54,990 nucleotides of DNA from Perkinsus olseni (lineage: Eukaryota; Perkinsozoa; Perkinsida; Perkinsidae): assembly GCA_013115135.1 (NCBI GenBank), contig JABANP010000354.1, forward strand, positions 1 to 54,990, read 5' to 3'. Both the position numbers and the translations under genes were made by a program. The notes beneath the pieces are model-generated. The model searched no databases. It saw only the letters and a program-made list of their open reading frames with translations, and was not told the DNA's origin. Shown here piece after piece: positions 54,542 through 54,990 of this stretch. Each line of letters starts with the position of its first letter. The first letter of the stretch is position 1.

Positions 54542-54990
54542 ATGATAGATTTATGGGTAGCTTCTTAGGCCGAGGGCGTTGTGTTGATCGAGAGTATCTT
54601 AGGTTGATCATGGGAAGATACGGGGTAGGTCGAGTAGCGGGCAAATGGATGCTTCCTTTCTACGATAGGCAAGAGTTGATCCTAGATCGTTGCATTTGAG
54701 ATTGAGAGAACACAGGCTCGTTTACAGCCGATCCTATCGAGTATAGTGATAGAGTATCTTAGGTTGATCATGGGAAGATATGAGTGAGGCTACTTGCGGA
54801 AGTAGACGTTACTTCACCGAGTATGCTAAGGGAATCTTAAGTTGATGGTAGAAGATTCCCTAGAGGTCGGAGTGACGGCTGGTGATGCTGCTTCGTAAGC
54901 ACAGCGTAAGCAATCGGTGATGCAAACGAGTGTCGATGCGCCTCGGCGAAGAAGAGGTGTATATGCGAAATGCCTGCTCGAGCATCTACG
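54542..54990. repeat. Three GTATCTT hairpins downstream of U1-70K
   Basis: Hairpins at 54594-54621, 54754-54781 and 54831-54859. The first two are near-identical for about 30 nt. The third has changed both arms (GGAATCTT/AAGATTCC), keeping the pairing. The first lies 53 nt after the stop codon. No gene is seen in the remainder. Confidence 0.65.

Overview
The window looks like nuclear DNA of an alveolate protist, most probably a Perkinsus-type parasite. This is an inference from gene content, not a database match. The evidence is: eukaryotic tRNAs; genes cut into many short exons by mostly GT-AG introns; an EF-hand protein of the bipartite alveolate type; pyrimidine-rich AG acceptors just before several start codons in very short intergenic gaps, as expected for spliced-leader trans-splicing; and small paralogous families of secreted proteins.

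Left part (1-15.1 kb) is a compact run of plus-strand housekeeping genes: the EF-hand protein (50-5359), a PPIL3-type cyclophilin (5777-7782), an SR/FHA protein of the SNIP1/Pml1 type (7879-10244), a CKS1 cell-cycle subunit (about 11033-12044), an unidentified short gene, two tandem tRNA-Arg genes and a MMACHC-like B12-processing protein (to 15145). Three spliceosome-linked genes lie in the window: PPIL3, SNIP1/Pml1 and, at the far right, U1-70K (50828-54541). I could follow the last through ten exons and a 361-codon reading frame.

Middle part (16-32 kb and 42-50 kb) is duplicated, fast-changing DNA. It holds two CBR1-like short-chain dehydrogenase genes (16858-18227, 28961-30446), four members of a secreted protein family with a basic nuclear-localisation-like patch, and two members of a second secreted family. 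Much of 21.0-25.2 kb is repeated in inverted orientation at 42.1-49.7 kb. The right arm carries about 3.8 kb of decayed tyrosine-recombinase/RNase H retroelement (DIRS-like) missing from the left arm.

Right part (33-41 kb) has an unidentified multi-exon gene, a 736-aa helical-repeat protein, a tRNA-Thr inside an intron, and a long unidentified Ser-rich/coiled-coil gene.

The most striking signal is in the introns. Several are largely antisense tRNA-like sequence, with the GT splice site 7-10 nt outside the tRNA T-arm and often an A-run just before it. A second intron/intergenic element is a hairpin family, GTATCTT-N13/14-AAGATAC, with compensatory changes in one copy. Other short motifs recur in introns across unrelated genes.
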